From: Parasponia andersonii
Taxonomy: Eukaryota; Streptophyta; Magnoliopsida; Rosales; Cannabaceae
Length of the DNA stretch: 64,000 nt
NCBI GenBank assembly: GCA_002914805.1
Contig: JXTB01000127.1
Location: 393,858-457,857, forward strand
Reading direction: 5' to 3'
How positions within the stretch are numbered: the stretch's first letter is position 1; the number at the start of each line of letters is the position of its first letter. Below are positions 12,721-24,559 of this stretch, one piece after another. A program made the position numbers and the translations under genes. Below the pieces are notes generated by a model. That model saw only the letters and a program-made list of their open reading frames with translations. It was not told the origin of the DNA and made no database searches.

Positions 12721-13300
12721 GAAGTGCTTCACTTCATGTTTAGAAATCTCAGCTTGCCCATTAGTTTAAGGATAGTAAGCAGTTGCAACTCTATACATAA
12801 TTCCATACTTGGCGAGCAAAGCTTCAAAGTAATTGTTGAAAAATAGGAGCCTTCGTCACTGATTACTGCCCTTAGTGTGCCATAGCAGTTAAAGACATTC
12901 TTCTTAAGAAAGTAGAGTACCACTTTAGAGCCATTGGTAGGTAACACCACAGCTTCAGCCCATTTGAAAACATAGTTTACTGCTATCAAAATGTAAAGAT
13001 TGCCAAAGGATGGAATGAATGGTCCTATGAAGTCGATCCCCCATACATCAAAAATCTCAACCTCCAAGATAGGATTAAGGGGCATTTCATCCTTCGTGAG
13101 ATGTTACCTATTTTTTCGTATCTATCACACCTTGAAACAAAGAAATGAGCATCCTTGAACAACGATGGCCAATAGAAACTCAATTGTAATACCTTGGCCA
13201 TGCTTCTTTCTTCTCTAAAATGACCACCATACTCTAAATCATGATAATGGTGGAGTATGTTTTCTATCTCCTCTTTGGACATGCATCGTCCAATAACATG
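12720..13300 (-). pseudogene. B2 integrase remnant
   Basis: Minus-strand translation gives the zinc-binding and catalytic regions of an Athila integrase: ILHHYHDLEYGGHF, then [44 protein letters not shown] and [15 protein letters not shown]. It lies downstream of RNase H as expected for gypsy. Confidence 0.8.
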
Positions 13301-13339
13301 GTCAGTATGTTGTTTAAATAAAAAGCGGTCATCCCAAAA

Positions 13340-14060
13340 CTAGTACCTCACATCGTATAAGAATTTCTTCTTTTGGTGATAATGAGGTCAGGAGGCATCT
13401 GTTTACATGCCAGGTAGTTCCAATAGTCAGCATACCATGGTACATTATTTTCTAGCACAAAGAGTTGCTTATTAGAAAAGTTTTCAATAATCAGCAACTT
13501 ATCGTCTTCATTTTTCTCCTCCTCTAATATGGAGAGGTAATCAACTACTTGGTTCTCTGTTCTCTTCCTGTCTTTAACTTCCAAATCAAACTCTTGTAGC
13601 AGAAGGACTCATTGAATGAACTGAGGCTTTGCGTCTTTCTTGGGAATGAGATATTTGAAAGGGCATGATCTATGTATATAATTACCTTTGTGCCAATTAA
13701 GTAGGATCTAAATTTGTGAAATGCAAAGACCACAACTAGTAACTCTTTCTCCGTTGTTGTGTAGTTAGATTGAGCTTCATTGAGTCTTGCTGGCATAATA
13801 TATGGCATGAAATATCCTATCTTTTTGCTATCCCAAAATAGTGCCAGTGGTATAGTCACTAGTATCACACATCAACTCAAATGGGAAGGCCTAATCCAGT
13901 GTCACAATTATAGGTGCTGTCACAAGTCTAAGTTTTAGAGTTTCAAATGCATGCAAACAAGCATCATCAAAACTAAATACCTCATCTTTGTCAAGTAGTG
14001 TACACAATGGCTTGGTGATTTTGGAGAAGTACTTGATGAATCTTTGATAAAATCTAGCAT
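13340..14060 (-). pseudogene. B2 RNase H remnant
   Basis: Minus-strand reading shows MPYIMPARLNEAQSNYTTTEKELLVVVFAFHKF and IIYIDHA, typical of Athila RNase H (a TEKELLAVVFA-type motif). A KDRKRTENQVVDYLSIL-like tail follows, corresponding to the family's NxVADHLSRL region. Confidence 0.75.
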
Positions 14061-14800
14061 GGCCAAGTAAACTTTAAATTTCCTTGACATTCATCAGAGT
14101 AGGCAGCTTGTCAATGGTTTCTAACTTGGCTTTGTCTACTTCAATGTCGTTTTTAAAGATCTTGTGACCGTGTACTACTCGTTCTTTCACTATGAAATGG
14201 CACTTCTCCCAGTTAAGCACTAGGTTTGTGTCATCACAATGCTTTAGCACCAGTGACAAATTATCCAAGCACAAATCAAATGAATCACCAAAAACTGAAA
14301 AATCATCCATAAATACCTTAAGGAACTTCTCCGCCATATCCGTGAAGATTGCCATCATGCACCTCTAAAAAGTAGATAGAGTGTTGCACAAACCAAATGG
14401 CATCCTTCTGAACTCAAAAGTTCTATAAGGACAAGTTAATGTTGTCAATTCTTGGTCTTTTGGGGCAATAGTAATATGGTTTTAACCATTGTAACCATCC
14501 AAGAAGCAATAAAAATTGTGACCAACTAGTTTATCGAGCATCTGATCAATGAATGGTAGAGGAAAGTGATCTTTCTGAGAGACCTTGTTCAGCTTCCAAT
14601 AATCTATGTGTACTCTCCTCCCCCTTACTATTCTTGTAGGAATCAGTGCATTGTTCTTGTTGGTGACTACAGTTATTCCTCCTTTCTTAAGAACACATTG
14701 AATAGGACTTACCCAAGGGCTATTTGAAATGGGGTAAATGATTCCAGCATCTAACCATTTAATCATTTCCTTAGCCTTCGTTGATACTCAATAGAAGTTT
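14060..14800 (-). pseudogene. B2 reverse transcriptase remnant
   Basis: Recognisable pieces are DAGIIYPISNSPWVSPIQCV, IDYWKLNKVSQKDHFPLPFIDQML, FLDGYNG, and FMDDFSVFGDSFDLCL followed by CHFIVKE. The pattern (FPLPFIDQMLD, DDFSVFG) is diagnostic of the Athila lineage. Confidence 0.85.
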
Positions 14801-15009
14801 TGTTCTCTTCTTCTAACAAGATTTTATGCATGCAAAGAGAAAGGCTAATTCCCCTAATATCCGCAATTGTCTACCCCAAGGTTGTGTTATTATGTCCCAA
14901 TACTCTTAGTAGCTTCTCTTCATGTAGTTCATCTAAATGAGAAGAAATAATGACTAGCAAAGTTGACTCTTTACCAAGGAAGGCATACTTTAAGTGGCTA
15001 GGTAGTGGT

Positions 15010-15640
15010 TTGAGCTCAACAACAAGTCAGACCTTAATTGAGGGCTTGATGGTAGGTTTTGCTTCAGATGGCCAATCAAGTACCTCAAACTGAAAATTCA
15101 TTTTGCCAAAGTAAGGGAACGTGCTCATAGCATGCAAACATTCCCTAGCTTTCTTTGACACCGCATTACCTGCATTCAGAATTGTGTTTTGAAGAGGATC
15201 CATCACATAACTAGTTTCAAAAGTTTCTATAATCAAGCGATCACAGATATCAAATCTATAACAATCTTCAAGATCATCATTCATTTTCATAGCCTTGGAA
15301 ACATTGAACTTTACCTCTTGATCTTCGACTCTCATTGCAAGTTCAACTTTTTGGACATCAATGAGTGTCCTCCCGATGGCTAAAAGTGGTCTTCCCAAAA
15401 TCAAGGGAATTTCTCTATCCTCTTCCATGTCTAACACATTAAAATCAGCAGGAAAAATGAACTTGCCAACTTTTACTAGCACATGTTTTAGAATGCCTCT
15501 AGGATAAGTCAAGGACTGATCCGCTAATTGAATCGCCACCGTGGTTGGCCTACATTCTCCTAACCTAAGTCTTTTGAAGATTGAAAACAACATCAAATTG
15601 ATACTTGCTCCCAAATCACATAAAGCACACCTATTAAATT
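15010..15640 (-). pseudogene. B2 aspartic protease region remnant
   Basis: Minus-strand translation contains MGASINLM, then QLADQSLTYPRGILKHVLVKV, FNVLDMEED, IPLILGRPLLAIGRTLIDV and MRVEDQEVKFNV. This is a close match to the pattern of Athila-type protease. The enzyme cleaves the gag-pol polyprotein. The longest readable stretch here covers almost 200 residues. Confidence 0.85.
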
Positions 15641-15879
15641 ACTCACCAATGGTGGAAGGAATGGTGAAACTCCCCAGATCTCTTAACTTGGGTGGAAGTT
15701 TCTTCAACAAAATGGCACTATAGTCCTTGGTCAAACTACCATCTCAAACTCAACCATTCTCCTTTTCTTTGAAATGATCTCCTTCATGAACTTCGCATAA
15801 CTAGGCATTTGCTCAAGTGCCTCAGCAAATGAGATGTTGATGTGAAGGTTCTTAAACACTTCTACGAACATGGAAAATT

Positions 15880-17300
15880 ATTGGTCAAGTTTTTTTTTTT
15901 GCAACCTTTGGAGGAAAGGTAGTGGTGGGTTGTACGGAGATAGTGGTGGCATGGTTGTTGGAGGATGTCTAGTAACTTTTTCTTCAACTTGACTTTCTTT
16001 TTTAATCTCTTTTTCTAACACTTCAGTTGCCTTTGACATCCCTTGTAGTTCTTTCTTACTTCTCAAGGTCACCGCTTTGCATTGCTCTTTCATGTCTCCC
16101 TTTGGATTTGCCTCAGTATTACGAGGCAAACTTCCTTCTAGTCGATTGGTAAGTGCAGTTAACCAAGTTGTGTCTCTAGAGATCTCATTGTGGTAGCTTG
16201 GTTTTAAAGGCTAGCCTCATTCTTGGCTATGTATTGCATGAGAATTTCTTCCATTGGTGACTTTTTCTCTTGTGTGGAGTGACTTTGATTTTGGAATCTG
16301 AGAGGTTGCATTGGTCTTGAATTAGAACTCTGTCCTTGATGGTTTTGGTTGTTCCAAGAGAAGTTTGGATGATTTCTCCAACCTAGATTGTAGGAATTTG
16401 AGTAATGGTTGTTGTGTTGTGGTGGGTTATGATTACCTACAAACTAAGCTAACTCTATGATCATAGGGCAAAATGAACTCAAATGACCATCACCGTATTT
16501 CTCACAAATATGATTGAACTCTGCAAAGCATGCCCTCCATGAACTACCATAGAATCAAGTTTCTTGGTTAAGGCACTGACTTGAGCAGCAAAAGTTGAAA
16601 TAGCTTCAATCTCATTAATGCTAGCCACTCTCTTTGGATTGACTCTCTCTGTAGGCCGTTGATAGTTATTTGCAGTCTTCTCTTCCAATCAAAAGCTTTA
16701 TCAAATGATTCACCCATTAAAGCTCCATTGGCCACTACATTAACTATTATTCTCCAATGCCACATCAAACCATTATATAAGGTCTGAACCAATAGACATT
16801 TAGGAATTGCATGGTGAGGACATTTCCTCATTAGCTTCTTGTACCACTTCTAAGCATCATGCAAAGACTCATTATCAAACTGTACAAATAAGGTAATGTC
16901 ATTCCTCAACTTAGTTATCTTGGCAGAAGGGAAGAACTCGGCAAGGAACTTCTGAGCTAGTTCATCCCACATGGTGATAGATCCCGAATGTAAGGCATTC
17001 AACCATCCTTTCGCCTTGTTCCTCAAAGAGAACGGGAACAAACGCAAAGGAATGGCATCATCACTCACACTGTTATGCTTGAAGTTATCACAAATCTCTA
17101 AGAAGTTAATGATGTATTGGTCGGGATCATCACTAGGAAAACCACCAAATTGACACATCCCTTGCACCATCTGAATAATAGTTGGCTTCAGTTCAGAGTT
17201 ATTGGCATTGTTGGCTGGTCTTCAGATGCTAGACCCTACCCCATTGACCACGGGAATGACAAAGTCTCGAAGTGACCTTGCAATATCTTGGTTCACCATG
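15880..17300 (-). pseudogene. B2 gag remnant
   Basis: The N-terminal half is clear on the minus strand: MVQGMCQFGGFPSDDPDQYI, FSLRNKAKGWLNALHSGSIT and LAEFFPSAKITKLRNDI, the classic Athila gag. A weaker Gln/Asn-rich middle and a basic region (PKGDMKEQCKAVTLRSKKEL) lead to protease. This protein would build the particle. Confidence 0.8.
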
Positions 17301-17514
17301 GTAGGTTGAGGGATGTTTCTCAGATTTCTCTGTCTTCTCAGCTACCTGAAGGTTAGCTCAATTTCAGGGTCTAGGGTTAAGAATTCAAGGCTCCTTGTTT
17401 GTCTTATATATAAATGTTAGAATTCTAGTAACTGAAATACACACAAAAACAAAGAAACTTTGAATTAAATCGAAACTAGTTGATATTAGTTTTAGCAAAC
17501 TACAAATCACCGTG

Positions 17515-17532
17515 CTCCTTGGCAACGGCGTA
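17515..17532 (-). other. B2 primer-binding site (tRNA-Asp-like)
   Basis: Minus-strand TACGCCGTTGCCAAGGAG lies a few bases inside the LTR end. It resembles TGGCGCCGTTGCCGGGGA, the primer site of Athila/Tat elements that pairs with tRNA-Asp. Confidence 0.75.
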
Positions 17533-17539
17533 AAAAACT

Positions 17540-17761
17540 TGTTGGGCTATTTCTATCATACAAAACACTGCAAGTATACAGGTCGTAACAAGTAATATAG
17601 AAGGTAATTGAGTGTCGAATCCCATGAAGAGCAAATGAATTACTAATACTAAGTACTAACCAAAACTAGTTGATGATTTATCCAAATGACATTAGTTGTT
17701 TTGAACCGAAATTAAAATGTAAATTCAATAGAAAAGGAAATAATGGAAATTAATATTAAAC
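17540..17761 (-). repeat. B2 right LTR, inner piece
   Basis: In the plus direction it starts TGTTGGGCTATT beside the primer site. It contains the block GGGATTCGACACTCAATTAC (minus strand) common near the ends of Athila LTRs. It stops where element C begins, and the rest of the LTR resumes at 37091. Confidence 0.75.
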
Positions 17762-19427
17762 TGTTGGGAATATGCCCCAGAAAGCAGTTTCTTTGTTTGG
17801 CATTTTAAACAATGTTTATTGGATTTAAGTGTTATCTATTTGTTATTAATAAATTCCATATTATGTCCCAATAATATACATGTGATGTTTATATTTTCTA
17901 TTATGCAAATGTCTAAAAGTTTCCATGACTAACAATGAGTAATAAATAATTATTCATGTGAAGTATTCACATGTGGGAGACTAAATTATTTATTTCATTA
18001 TGTCTAAATTAAAAATTCACATTCTGCAAATAAAGATGGAATACTTTATTTTGCCATAGAATGTAGTGTTGTCTATTTCAACGGGATTGATGAAGTCTCC
18101 AATCATCGAAGTGTCTGACTTCAGATAGAAATACTAGTGTATTATAAGAAAGTTATGAGTGCATTGAACTGGACCAAGTAAAAATAGAATTTGAGGTTAA
18201 GTGCCATAACTCAATATTCTATCTTTCACTAATCTAGCACTATTGCAAGATTACCTTAATCCTAGTGATTGTCGGACTTGCTTTCATGAGTGTTATCTTT
18301 TTGACTTACTAAAGGACTAGTTCTGATTATATGGTTCAAAATCTAGTATCTTGGAAGATAAGATTTGTGAATTGACGAGAACACATTTCATGATTTGGAC
18401 ACTATGCATATAATGTCACTTTGAGTTTTTTCAAGGACTTGGATAATAAAAAACCAGGCGCCGGTATTCACTTGGTGAATTTGATTGTGTTTGTATGGGC
18501 AGTTACAAACACCATAGTCAATTATTATCCATTAGATGAAAAATGGCAACTCAAAGGTAAATATATACTAGAGGGGTAATACAATAATTTCAACTCACTA
18601 GTACAGCATTGCATCGAGGGTATATTTACAGGTATAGTATATGCTAAATTGATCAAGTTAATTAAAGTATTAATTAACTTCATAGAAAATATGTGACATT
18701 TAGTCTAAGAGTGCAATATTAGGCCTATAGTGGAGTATCCCAATATTAATGGACATGGCCCAGTCATAATTAAGAGTTAATTATGATCATGGGTAGTTGG
18801 CCCATTGGAGCTTAGACTATTTGGATCCATAAGGTCCCCTGTCTAGCTCACACATAGCCCAATAACTAATTGAATGGTCAGTTGAGCCCAATAAGCCCAT
18901 TAGGGTTTACATCACTTTAAATACTTAAGAGAAAAGTTCTCCTAAGTCACTCTAAGAGTTGTACATGCTATTCATGCATAGTAACTGTGCATTTTCGTAT
19001 GACAGAGAGAAAAAGAGAGAGTAGGAGAGATGAGCCACCGCGGGAGAAATCCCGTGTTCATTTATGGCCGCTAAGGGAGAGATACCTATGGTCATATACG
19101 TGCACTCAAGGAGAAGGAAGATCGTCTTCCAGATTATTCGCTCATCTCTCGTTGGGAATCAAGAAGGTGCCCACATACTGGATCATTCAACGGGCTTTAG
19201 AGAATAGATGGGAAGGCTCAATGGTTGTGAAGCGCTTCCAGATTTTTTTTAAACTAAGATCCATTAATTGATTTATGTTAGATCAATGATCCTATGTTTC
19301 TATTTTGTAAAATTTCAAGAACAATTTAAAATACCTATTCCACTGCGATCTTGATTTGTTTACAAAACTGCAAAAATCATTTTCGGTAAAATCGTTTTTC
19401 GAAATTTATTTTTTGGAATTTCCAGCA
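17762..19427 (+). repeat. Element C 5' LTR (1666 bp)
   Basis: It begins TGTTGGGAATATGCCCC and ends CCAGCA, just before a primer site. It has copia-style features: a possible TATA-like TTTAAATA at 18917-18924, then a purine-rich stretch (GAGAGAAAAAGAGAGAG) near 19004. The open frame at 18987-19271 has no recognisable domain and is probably incidental. Confidence 0.75.
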
Positions 19428-19429
19428 AT

Positions 19430-19442
19430 TGGTATCAAGAGC
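19430..19442 (+). other. Element C primer-binding site (tRNA-Met)
   Basis: TGGTATCAAGAGC immediately follows the LTR end. It is the usual plant copia primer site complementary to initiator tRNA-Met, with one extra A relative to TGGTATCAGAGC. Confidence 0.8.
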
Positions 19443-19820
19443 AAAGATTTTCGATGATCTAGCATATCTTGGACATGTTTATTCTCTTAAAGTTTGATGA
19501 TCTATGATTTCTATAATGATCTCTTTGATTGTGTTTGGTCTTGTTCATGTTTATGAGTATGCTCTAATATGTATGATGATTAATTGATTCAATGAGTTTG
19601 AATAATAATCAATTAGATCTTACTATGAGTTTATGATCATGTGATGTGTTTTTGATTTTTCATTCTAGCATGTTCTTGACTTTTCTATGAATGTTATTTT
19701 ATGTTCTTGATAAAACTATAGGTAGAAAGTTATTTGATCTTTAATTGTGTCATAGTTTTTGAGAAAAACTGTTTGACAATTAAGTTAAGGATTTTTAGGA
19801 TTCGAAAACGCTATGAGACG

Positions 19821-20400
19821 GCGCATGCTGAGAGTTATGCGCACCGCCTGTGTTGCTGCGGTGGGGAGACCCACACGACGGCCGCGTGGGAGCAACCCTG
19901 CACGCTGGCCGTGTGGGTGGCACCCCGTGCGCTAGCCGCACGGGTGTCGGCCCGCCCCCGTGGCCATGCGGGCTTTATCCCGCTCCTCTGGTCGCTTCGT
20001 CTCGTGCCCGTAGCTATGTCAATGTCGTGTGTGACCCATTGGCATGTGGAATTAGTTCCGTACGTGACCGCGCGATATCCCCGTGGACCCGTTCTTTATG
20101 CCGCACGTGGGTATGACTACATGTCCGCATGCAATGATCTCTTATACCCATAGCCGCGCCACTTTGCCCTACCTCCATAGCTGCATGCATGCCATCTTGT
20201 ACGCTTGTCGTCGAAATCTATGCGAGTCCGTTGTCGCTTGGTACTTGTCCTGAATCAGGCCACGTAGCATTATGCGAGCCCGTCAGCATTCAAGATTGTC
20301 CCAAGCGTGGCCGCATGACATCCCGAGAATCGTCCTCATTACGGTTTCCCGTTCGGACCTTTAGCTTGTTCCGAACTATGCGGCAGCATTCCGATCGGCA
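19821..20400 (+). repeat. GC-rich degenerate ~27-bp tandem array in element C leader
   Basis: About twenty imperfect units of 22-30 bp begin GCCG, GCTG or GCATG, often have CCC in the middle, and end in CGTA, CTA or TTG. The best units are 19855-19880, 19881-19907, 19908-19934, 19935-19962, 19963-19990 and 20153-20179. Just ahead of them, GCGCAT / ATGCGC forms a 6-bp stem at 19821-19842. The patch is GC-rich amid AT-rich sequence. Open frames through it are repeat-derived and show no known protein domain. Confidence 0.7.
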
Positions 20401-20429
20401 TCCCGATGCCGTTGACTTCAGATTATCTA

Positions 20430-22100
20430 TTTTAAATAATTTCCTATTTTAAATTTCCTTATTTGAATTTTGAATTAGGGATAATTTAGGAAATTTGAAT
20501 TCGTTACCTTATCTAATTTTTGAAATTTAAATTTTGGTAACTAATCTGATAGGATAAGATTCTATCAGAAAATCCTATATTTTCTAATTTTGAAATTTAA
20601 ATATTTAAATTTAAATTAAGGATGAGATCCTTAGTTTATGGAAGGATTTAAATTAAGGATAAGATCCTCAATTTAAATAAATTCAAATCAAGGATAAGAT
20701 CACTTGATTTAAGAAAATTTAAATGACTATTTAAGTATGGATAGGATTACATATTTAAATAGATTTGATTTCAAATTTAAATATAGATGAGATCCCACTA
20801 TTTAAGGAAATCAATTTAAATAAATAGAGAATTAATTAACTACCAAAATTAAAAATTTAAATTAAATAGATATAGATAAGGTCTATATCTTAAACATATT
20901 TTAATTCGATTAAAATATAAATTTTTGAAATTAAGAGTTAATTCAAAATCATTTAAAATTTTAATTAGATATATATTTTAATTAAATATTATGTGATAAT
21001 GTTTAAAATTTTCAAATTCAAAATATTTGGTTAGATATTTATTAAACTATTTACGAGATAATTAGTTGTTTGTTTGAATTTGAATTCAAATCTAGAGATA
21101 TTCTAGGAGATTTAAATAGTTAAATATTTTATAATTTAAATTTGAAACTTATGAAGATTTCAAATTAAAATTGGAAAGAATATCTTATCTATCCAAATCT
21201 GTTTGATTTTGAATTTAAAGTTTGTAGTTAATTTTAATGAGATTAAAATGGATAATTAGAAATTATGAGATAATTTCAGATTTGGCAAGATTTTAAACTT
21301 TCTGTTTATTTTAATAAGATTAAAATAAATGATTAGATATTATGAGATAAATCTAAATTTAAATTTATGTGTTTGGATAATATTACTATATTAATTGTTT
21401 GATAATTAATTTATGATTTGAAATTCAAATGTTGAATTTAAATCAAGAGATAATCTAGAAGATTTAATGAAATTAAATTTTCAAAAGATTATCTATATCA
21501 GTTATCTAATAATTAATTTAAGATTTGAAATTCAAATGTTGAATTTAAATCTGGAAATAATCTAACAGATCAATGCGATTAAATCTTTTAGATAATTAAT
21601 ATTAATTGTATGATAATTAATTTGAGATTTAAAATTTAAAAGTTAAATTCAAATCAATAGATATTTATAGAGATTTAATTTGATTAAATCATATACATAT
21701 CTAATTTAAATCTTGTAAAGATTTTAATTAGTAAATATCTATATTATCCAATTTAAATTTAAATAGAAAGTTCATATTTTATTTGAATGAGATTAAAATA
21801 ATGATTTGAAAATTATGAGATAATTTCAAATTCGAAAATCCAATAAGTAGGAGATATTTTAATTATGAGATAATTAAATTTATAATTCAAAATTTAAATT
21901 CAAAAGTTGAATTCGAATTTTTGAAATATCCAAGGAGATTTAATCTGGATTAAATCTTTTAATTAAATAAATTAGATTTTGTGGAAATTCTTAATTATTT
22001 AAACTTGAATATTATCTTTCATAGTTATGATTTAATAATATCTTTTATGAAAAGATTGTTCAATTATTGAATAATAATAAATGATATAATGATTGATGGT
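20430..22100 (+). repeat. AT-rich repeat zone in element C leader (~105-bp degenerate units)
   Basis: This is extremely AT-rich sequence built from words such as AATTTAAAT, GGATAAGAT and GATAATTAATTT. At 21405-21720 about three consecutive units of roughly 105 bp share the order: AATTAATTT, GATTTGAAATTCAAATGTTG, GATAATCTAGAAGATTTAAT. Weaker copies lie on both sides. No open reading frame of interest is present. Confidence 0.6.
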
Positions 22101-22416
22101 CATTAACTTTTTCAATTTTATTAAATTCTGCTAATACTTGATTATTATATGAATAATGTTGTACGCATATTCTATATAGAGTATTTAATTACATGATCTT
22201 AGTAACATGTCATATAGGATAGTAGAGCTACTCACATGCAAAATATGAACATGCTTACATAACTGATTTTAGGTTACTACGTAAGTTAGATAACTAAGTA
22301 AAATCATTAAATCCCTAATTATAAAATATTGAGTGCGAGAAAGTATGAGATACCTACGGTCTCCATTGTTAGTTTATTATTTACTAGGATGAGCCTCGCC
22401 TTAGAATCTTGCTGAG

Positions 22417-22718
22417 CTCCCATAGGAGGGTTTTCATCCGAGTAGTACTGGAAATGAATTTTTTAGGACAAGATATTAGGTGGACTATATGAGGCCGATC
22501 ACCCGTAGGAGACGGCCTTATATAGAAAGCTTAATTACTGAAACAATAGTTACACACTTAACTCGAAATACTGATATCCTCCCGTAGGAGTTCTTGTTAG
22601 TAGAGTAGAGGACTAAAATAAATGATAGTTAGAAATATGGGATATGAGATATTTGTCTTATTTTCAAAATGTAATTGTTTTAGTTTGACTTGTTAATTGC
22701 ATGACTTCCTGTAGGAGG
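22417..22718 (+). repeat. Four CTCC-nnnn-GGAG hairpin modules in element C leader
   Basis: The short palindromic motif recurs as CTCCCATAGGAG (22417-22428), CCCGTAGGAG (22502-22511), CTCCCGTAGGAG (22579-22590) and TTCCTGTAGGAGG (22706-22718). Spacing is uneven (about 75-130 bp). Each could fold as a 3-4-bp stem with a CGTA-like loop. Confidence 0.6.
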
Positions 22719-22999
22719 CTTGTAATTAATGGAAAGTTGAATTACCATGAATATTAGTGATAGTCCTAGAGATACTTCACTTGCGTATTGTAGATTTTAT
22801 TTTACATTATGTTAATTATTCAAAATATTTGTTGCATGATATTTGCTATTATATGGATTAATTTATTTTCATTCAAATAGATATGTCCTTAATTCTTTTA
22901 CCCACTATACTCACACTCACATAACTTGTATGGTTAGACTATGTTCTCTGGATTAATGTAACCTAGATTTAGTGCTTATGGCTGATAAGTTATTAAGTT

Positions 23000-24390
23000 T
23001 TTACTCTTATATGTTAATCCACATTCACTAGTGAGACTAGTGAAGAAAAATAAAGCATATATGTGGTGAGAGAATTCCTAGAAAATTCATTGATATATGT
23101 TGACATACGATGTCCAATATGTTACAGCATGAAATTCAAGGAATTCAAACTACTGTGATATTATGCTAAATCTCAGTGAGATATCTAATGAACATCTTCA
23201 CCAAGCTATAGTAGCTAAAGGTGAATTTTCTAATCCCTAGCTAAAAGGAAAATGTTTTTTATATAGCATTAAAGGATATTGAAAGAAAATTGTTATGGAT
23301 AACTATACAATACTTGATTAGAAGGTAATAACAATTTATTGTTCATTAACTTATTTTAGTGGATGACTTAATGAATCTTGGATAGGATTCAAGAATCATT
23401 AACCATGTTTGCATGTCTGTTGCAAAGAGTTCTATAGAAACCAAAGGGTTTAGTGAAGGTAAGTTCACTAAGAGTAAGGACTATAATGGCTATAGTGTCT
23501 ATACATAAAATAAGAAATATTTAAATTCATGTTGGATGAATTTATAAATTAGGACATTAAAAATTGTCAAGCATTTAAGAAAAAATTAATTTTTGTTTCA
23601 TACTTGATGAAATGATATCATTCTGTTTGTCTCAACGACAAAGTTTCTATGTGAAAGAATAATATTCTTAATTGCGCTAAATGACATTTTTATTGACCAA
23701 AATTATTTTCATTGTATGATACTAATAATGATGAGATTGAACATAATAAATCTAATCATAAAAAAATAAGTAAGTATTAAGAATAAAAAATATTTGTACT
23801 TTGGTTATATTAACCTAAATATGATCCAAAGATTGATTAAGGATAGACATCTAAACTTGTTAGAAGCTATACATTCACCAATCTGCGAATTCTATCTGGA
23901 AGGTAAAATGACTAAAAGGTCCTTTGTTAGAAAAGACCTAAAGAGTACAAGAATGTTTAAAAATAGTACATATTGTTGTCTGCGGGCCCCTGAGCAATCA
24001 AGCCCAATAAGGTTTTGAATATATTATTATGAATGATTATTCAAAAATTTTGTTATGTTTACCTAATATGACTGCTAATTGAATTCTTTCGAAAAATTCA
24101 AAGAATTAAAAGCAGAAACCAAAAGGTAATTAGGAAAAGCATAAAGACTTATCGATTGGATCGAAGCATTGAATACTTCTATAGAGAATTCTTAGGAATA
24201 TCTCACAGACAATGAAAACTTTTGGCTATGATTAAGATGTTGTTCAATTATTCATTAATACTGCCCCAAAGTAAGTTATTTCTTGAGAAACTAACTGATG
24301 ATGTAATCAGCTTATCTATGAATGATAGATTAGAGTAAGCACTTAGGAAGGATAAATCACTAGAAGATCAACATATATCAGACCTTCATT
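23000..24390 (+). pseudogene. Element C gag-pol remnant
   Basis: Only scattered copia motifs can be read. The clearest is the GAG-pre-integrase block near 23805-23945 (YINLNMIQRLIKDRHL, then EFYLEGKMTKRSF), the same domain seen whole in element E. Weak gag-like sequence precedes it and integrase-like sequence (FKELKAETK) follows near 24095. Too decayed for a lineage call beyond Ty1/copia. Confidence 0.5.
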
Positions 24391-24404
24391 GTAGTGGGAG
24401 GATT

Positions 24405-24559
24405 GTGAGATAATCTGGTAGATATTTGGAAATAGGAGAGTCCTATAGCCTAGAGTCTAATTACTTTATCTACTAAGAGAAAATAGAAGATGTTAATATA
24501 GATCTTTGGTAAAAGACAATAGAATCCATATTAGAGCCTACGTACTCTAATAGAATCTG
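24405..24559 (+). repeat. Copia-like LTR fragment after a polypurine tract
   Basis: GTGGGAGGAT followed by TGTGAGATAATCTGG has the form of a copia polypurine tract and 3' LTR start. It does not match the 17762 LTR, so it may come from another copia element. It runs into the first LTR copy of element D. Confidence 0.4.

Larger units (their letters stand above)
17762..24559 (+). mobile_element. Element C: decayed Ty1/copia retrotransposon (fossil)
   Basis: It starts with a full-looking 1.67-kb LTR and a tRNA-Met primer site, followed by an unusually long leader (about 3.5 kb) with GC-rich repeats, an AT-rich repeat zone and hairpins. A heavily decayed gag-pol remnant comes next. No 3' LTR matching the left LTR is visible. 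The right end has a copia-like polypurine tract and an LTR start of a different sequence, so this may be a composite of two copia families. Element D follows directly. Confidence 0.65.

Noticed and set aside
19430-19442. tRNA gene at TGGTATCAAGAGC (also 44028 and 55386)
   Set aside because: These are retroelement primer-binding sites next to LTR ends; no cloverleaf is present.
19734-20452. Open reading frames of 87-139 codons through the GC-rich array
   Set aside because: They arise in several frames at once from a GC-rich tandem repeat and show no known domain; high GC lowers stop frequency.
22417-22718. CRISPR-like array from the repeated GTAGGAG motif
   Set aside because: The motifs are too short, spacing is irregular, spacers are low-complexity and the DNA is clearly plant.
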